From: JACMPA01 sp035564115
GTDB taxonomy: Bacteria > Patescibacteriota > Saccharimonadia > Saccharimonadales > UBA4665
Direction of reading: 5' to 3'
DNA: 41,000 nucleotides
Assembly (NCBI GenBank): GCA_035564115.1
Contig: DATMTN010000019.1
Span: 1-41,000 of the forward strand
A model generated the notes under the pieces. The model was given only the letters and a program-made list of their open reading frames with translations. It made no database searches and was not told the DNA's origin. The translations under genes and the position numbers were made by a program. This document shows positions 40,327-41,000 of this stretch, piece by piece (the stretch's first letter is position 1; the number at the start of each line of letters is the position of its first letter).

Positions 40327-40748
40327 TGAATATCTACCACACCGACGGCAGTGCCAGTCCCAATCCGGGGCCGGGCGGCTACGCGGTGATCCTAGACGGC
40401 AAACCAGCCGCTCTGGGAGGTGAGCCGAGTGGAGCCGAAACCACCAACATCCGCATGGAAGGCTTCGCCATCATGGCAGCACTCAAGCACGCGGCTGGTG
40501 CACGCTGCGAAATCTATAGCGACAGCGAGTTCTGGATTAACGTCATTACCAAGTGGTCGCTGACTTGGGAAGCCAACGGTTGGCAGAAAAAGGGTGGCAT
40601 CAAAAACCTCGATATCGTCCAGGAAGTCTGCGCGCTCTACAAAGCTAGCCAGGCCAAGCTCGTCTGGGTTCGTGGCCACAATAACGACCCTGGTAATGAG
40701 CTCGCCGACGAGTGGGCTAACAAAGCCCGCCAAGGTGCTCGCGTCTAA
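40326..40748 (+). CDS. rnhA: ribonuclease HI
   Basis: Removes RNA from RNA-DNA hybrids. The 140-residue protein has all active-site residues: D7 in YHTDGSASPNPGPGG, E45 in RMEGFAIMAAL, D66 in YSDSEF, H118 in VRGHNND and D128 in NELADEWA. The basic handle of E. coli RNase HI is reduced. Its ATG shares a base with the stop of the DUF4868/KwaB-like gene, a coupling that suggests the two products are related in function. Confidence 0.93.
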   Translation: MNIYHTDGSASPNPGPGGYAVILDGKPAALGGEPSGAETTNIRMEGFAIMAALKHAAGARCEIYSDSEFWINVITKWSLTWEANGWQKKGGIKNLDIVQEVCALYKASQAKLVWVRGHNNDPGNELADEWANKARQGARV

Positions 40749-40779
40749 TATAGTTGACGAACGTGCTTATGATTTGTTA

Positions 40780-40929
40780 TTGTTCGGTTTAGTAAGTTAT
40801 CTCAAAAGAAACACTTACACCAGGCTAAACGGCACATTCCGATAAACAATTGAGGAAAGGGCCGAAAGCAACGAAAAAATCCACCTTGCAAGGGGAATAA
40901 AAATACCAGATTGATCACTGGTATTTTTT
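40780..40929 (+). ncRNA. Candidate structured RNA or leader ending in a terminator
   Basis: Between rnhA and the next gene. Nested perfect pairings GTTTAG (40787-40792) with CTAAAC (40825-40830) and GTAAGT (40792-40797) with ACTTAC (40813-40818) share one base and suggest alternative or stacked helices. CGGC (40830-40833) can pair with GCCG (40861-40864). It ends in a rho-independent terminator. A TTGACG (40754-40759) with TATTGT 18 bases downstream could be its promoter. I do not recognise the family. Confidence 0.35.
40899..40929 (+). terminator. Rho-independent terminator
   Basis: Stem AAAAATACCAG/CTGGTATTTTT with an 8-base loop and a T-run, 27 bases before the next gene start. Confidence 0.88.
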
Positions 40930-40943
40930 ATATGCCAATCTGC

Positions 40944-40949
40944 TATGCT
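40944..40949 (+). promoter_or_regulatory. -10 element of the last gene
   Basis: Extended -10 TGC-TATGCT ending 6 bases before GTG 40956; leaderless type. Confidence 0.5.
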
Positions 40950-40955
40950 AGACTC

Positions 40956-41000
40956 GTGAAAGAACTCCTAGCTATTTTCGGTGCGCTTTTGGCAGTCGTC
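40956..41000 (+). CDS. Partial gene running off the window
   Basis: GTG at 40956 opens a frame of 15 codons that reaches the window edge: two charged residues then a hydrophobic run (LLAIFGALLAVV), the beginning of a signal peptide or membrane segment. The -10 box 6 bases upstream and the terminator before it support a new transcription unit. Nothing more can be said of the product. Confidence 0.5.
   Translation, partial: MKELLAIFGALLAVV

Noticed and set aside
1..41000. Recoded UGA (as in SR1/Gracilibacteria)
   Set aside because: RF2 is present and several genes end naturally at TGA (for example 29404, 31600, 40326) with intact family length.

Overview
The window is a gene-dense bacterial chromosome segment with no rRNA, tRNA, insertion sequence, phage or CRISPR that I can recognise. 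The gene set, small proteins, short intergenic gaps and very short 5' leaders fit a Patescibacteria/CPR genome. Candidatus Saccharibacteria (TM7) is my best guess, from the Rpf/LysM protein, a surface kelch-like giant and a standard genetic code with RF2 and TGA stops. This placement is inference, not proof.

Layout. 66-2282: two tandem paralogous HAD phosphatases and a Cas4/RecB-like PD-(D/E)XK nuclease. 2298-4486: serS, a convergent LMW-phosphatase-like gene, and the ribosome hibernation factor hpf. 4589-9585: secA, an M16 peptidase and prfB. 9642-11704: two unknown acidic proteins. 11774-13404: ftsE-ftsX. 13487-19988: a small unknown protein, a 1566-aa kelch-like surface protein and a CHAP peptidoglycan hydrolase with a coiled coil (a plausible FtsEX partner). 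20170-23717: an S41 protease, pyrG and a lone receiver protein. 23836-25596: a protein joining an FHA domain to a ParB-like C-terminus, flanked by terminators. 25647-27111 (minus strand): rpmA and a TRM11-like methylase. 27235-30091: a flippase-like membrane protein, xseA, xseB and a membrane-anchored methyltransferase. 30137-33371: a membrane-anchored protein, a degenerate histidine kinase with a degenerate receiver, recO and an unknown. 33419-36769: unknown membrane proteins, glycyl-tRNA synthetase and a PsiE-like protein. 36835-38222: a HAD phosphatase and an Rpf-LysM secreted protein on the minus strand. 38527-40748: an unknown, a DUF4868/KwaB-like protein and RNase HI. 40780-41000: a possible structured RNA or leader with terminator, then the start of another gene.

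The most striking global feature is regulatory. About twenty genes have a TATAAT/TATACT/TACAAT-type -10 element ending only 6-10 bases before the start codon and no Shine-Dalgarno, which predicts leaderless mRNAs as the default. Genes inside operons and a few others (hpf, pyrG, the gene at 32697, the Rpf gene, the genes at 38527 and 39259) instead carry purine-rich ribosome binding sites. I used this pattern to correct several start codons. Several promoters also carry perfect inverted repeats (4058-4074, 20134-20156, 23792-23807, 27182-27201, 34029-34047) that may be operators.

Functionally the window mixes core housekeeping (translation, Sec export, CTP synthesis, DNA repair) with envelope work (FtsEX, CHAP hydrolase, Rpf, S41 protease, flippase-like protein, kelch giant) and a few signalling oddities.
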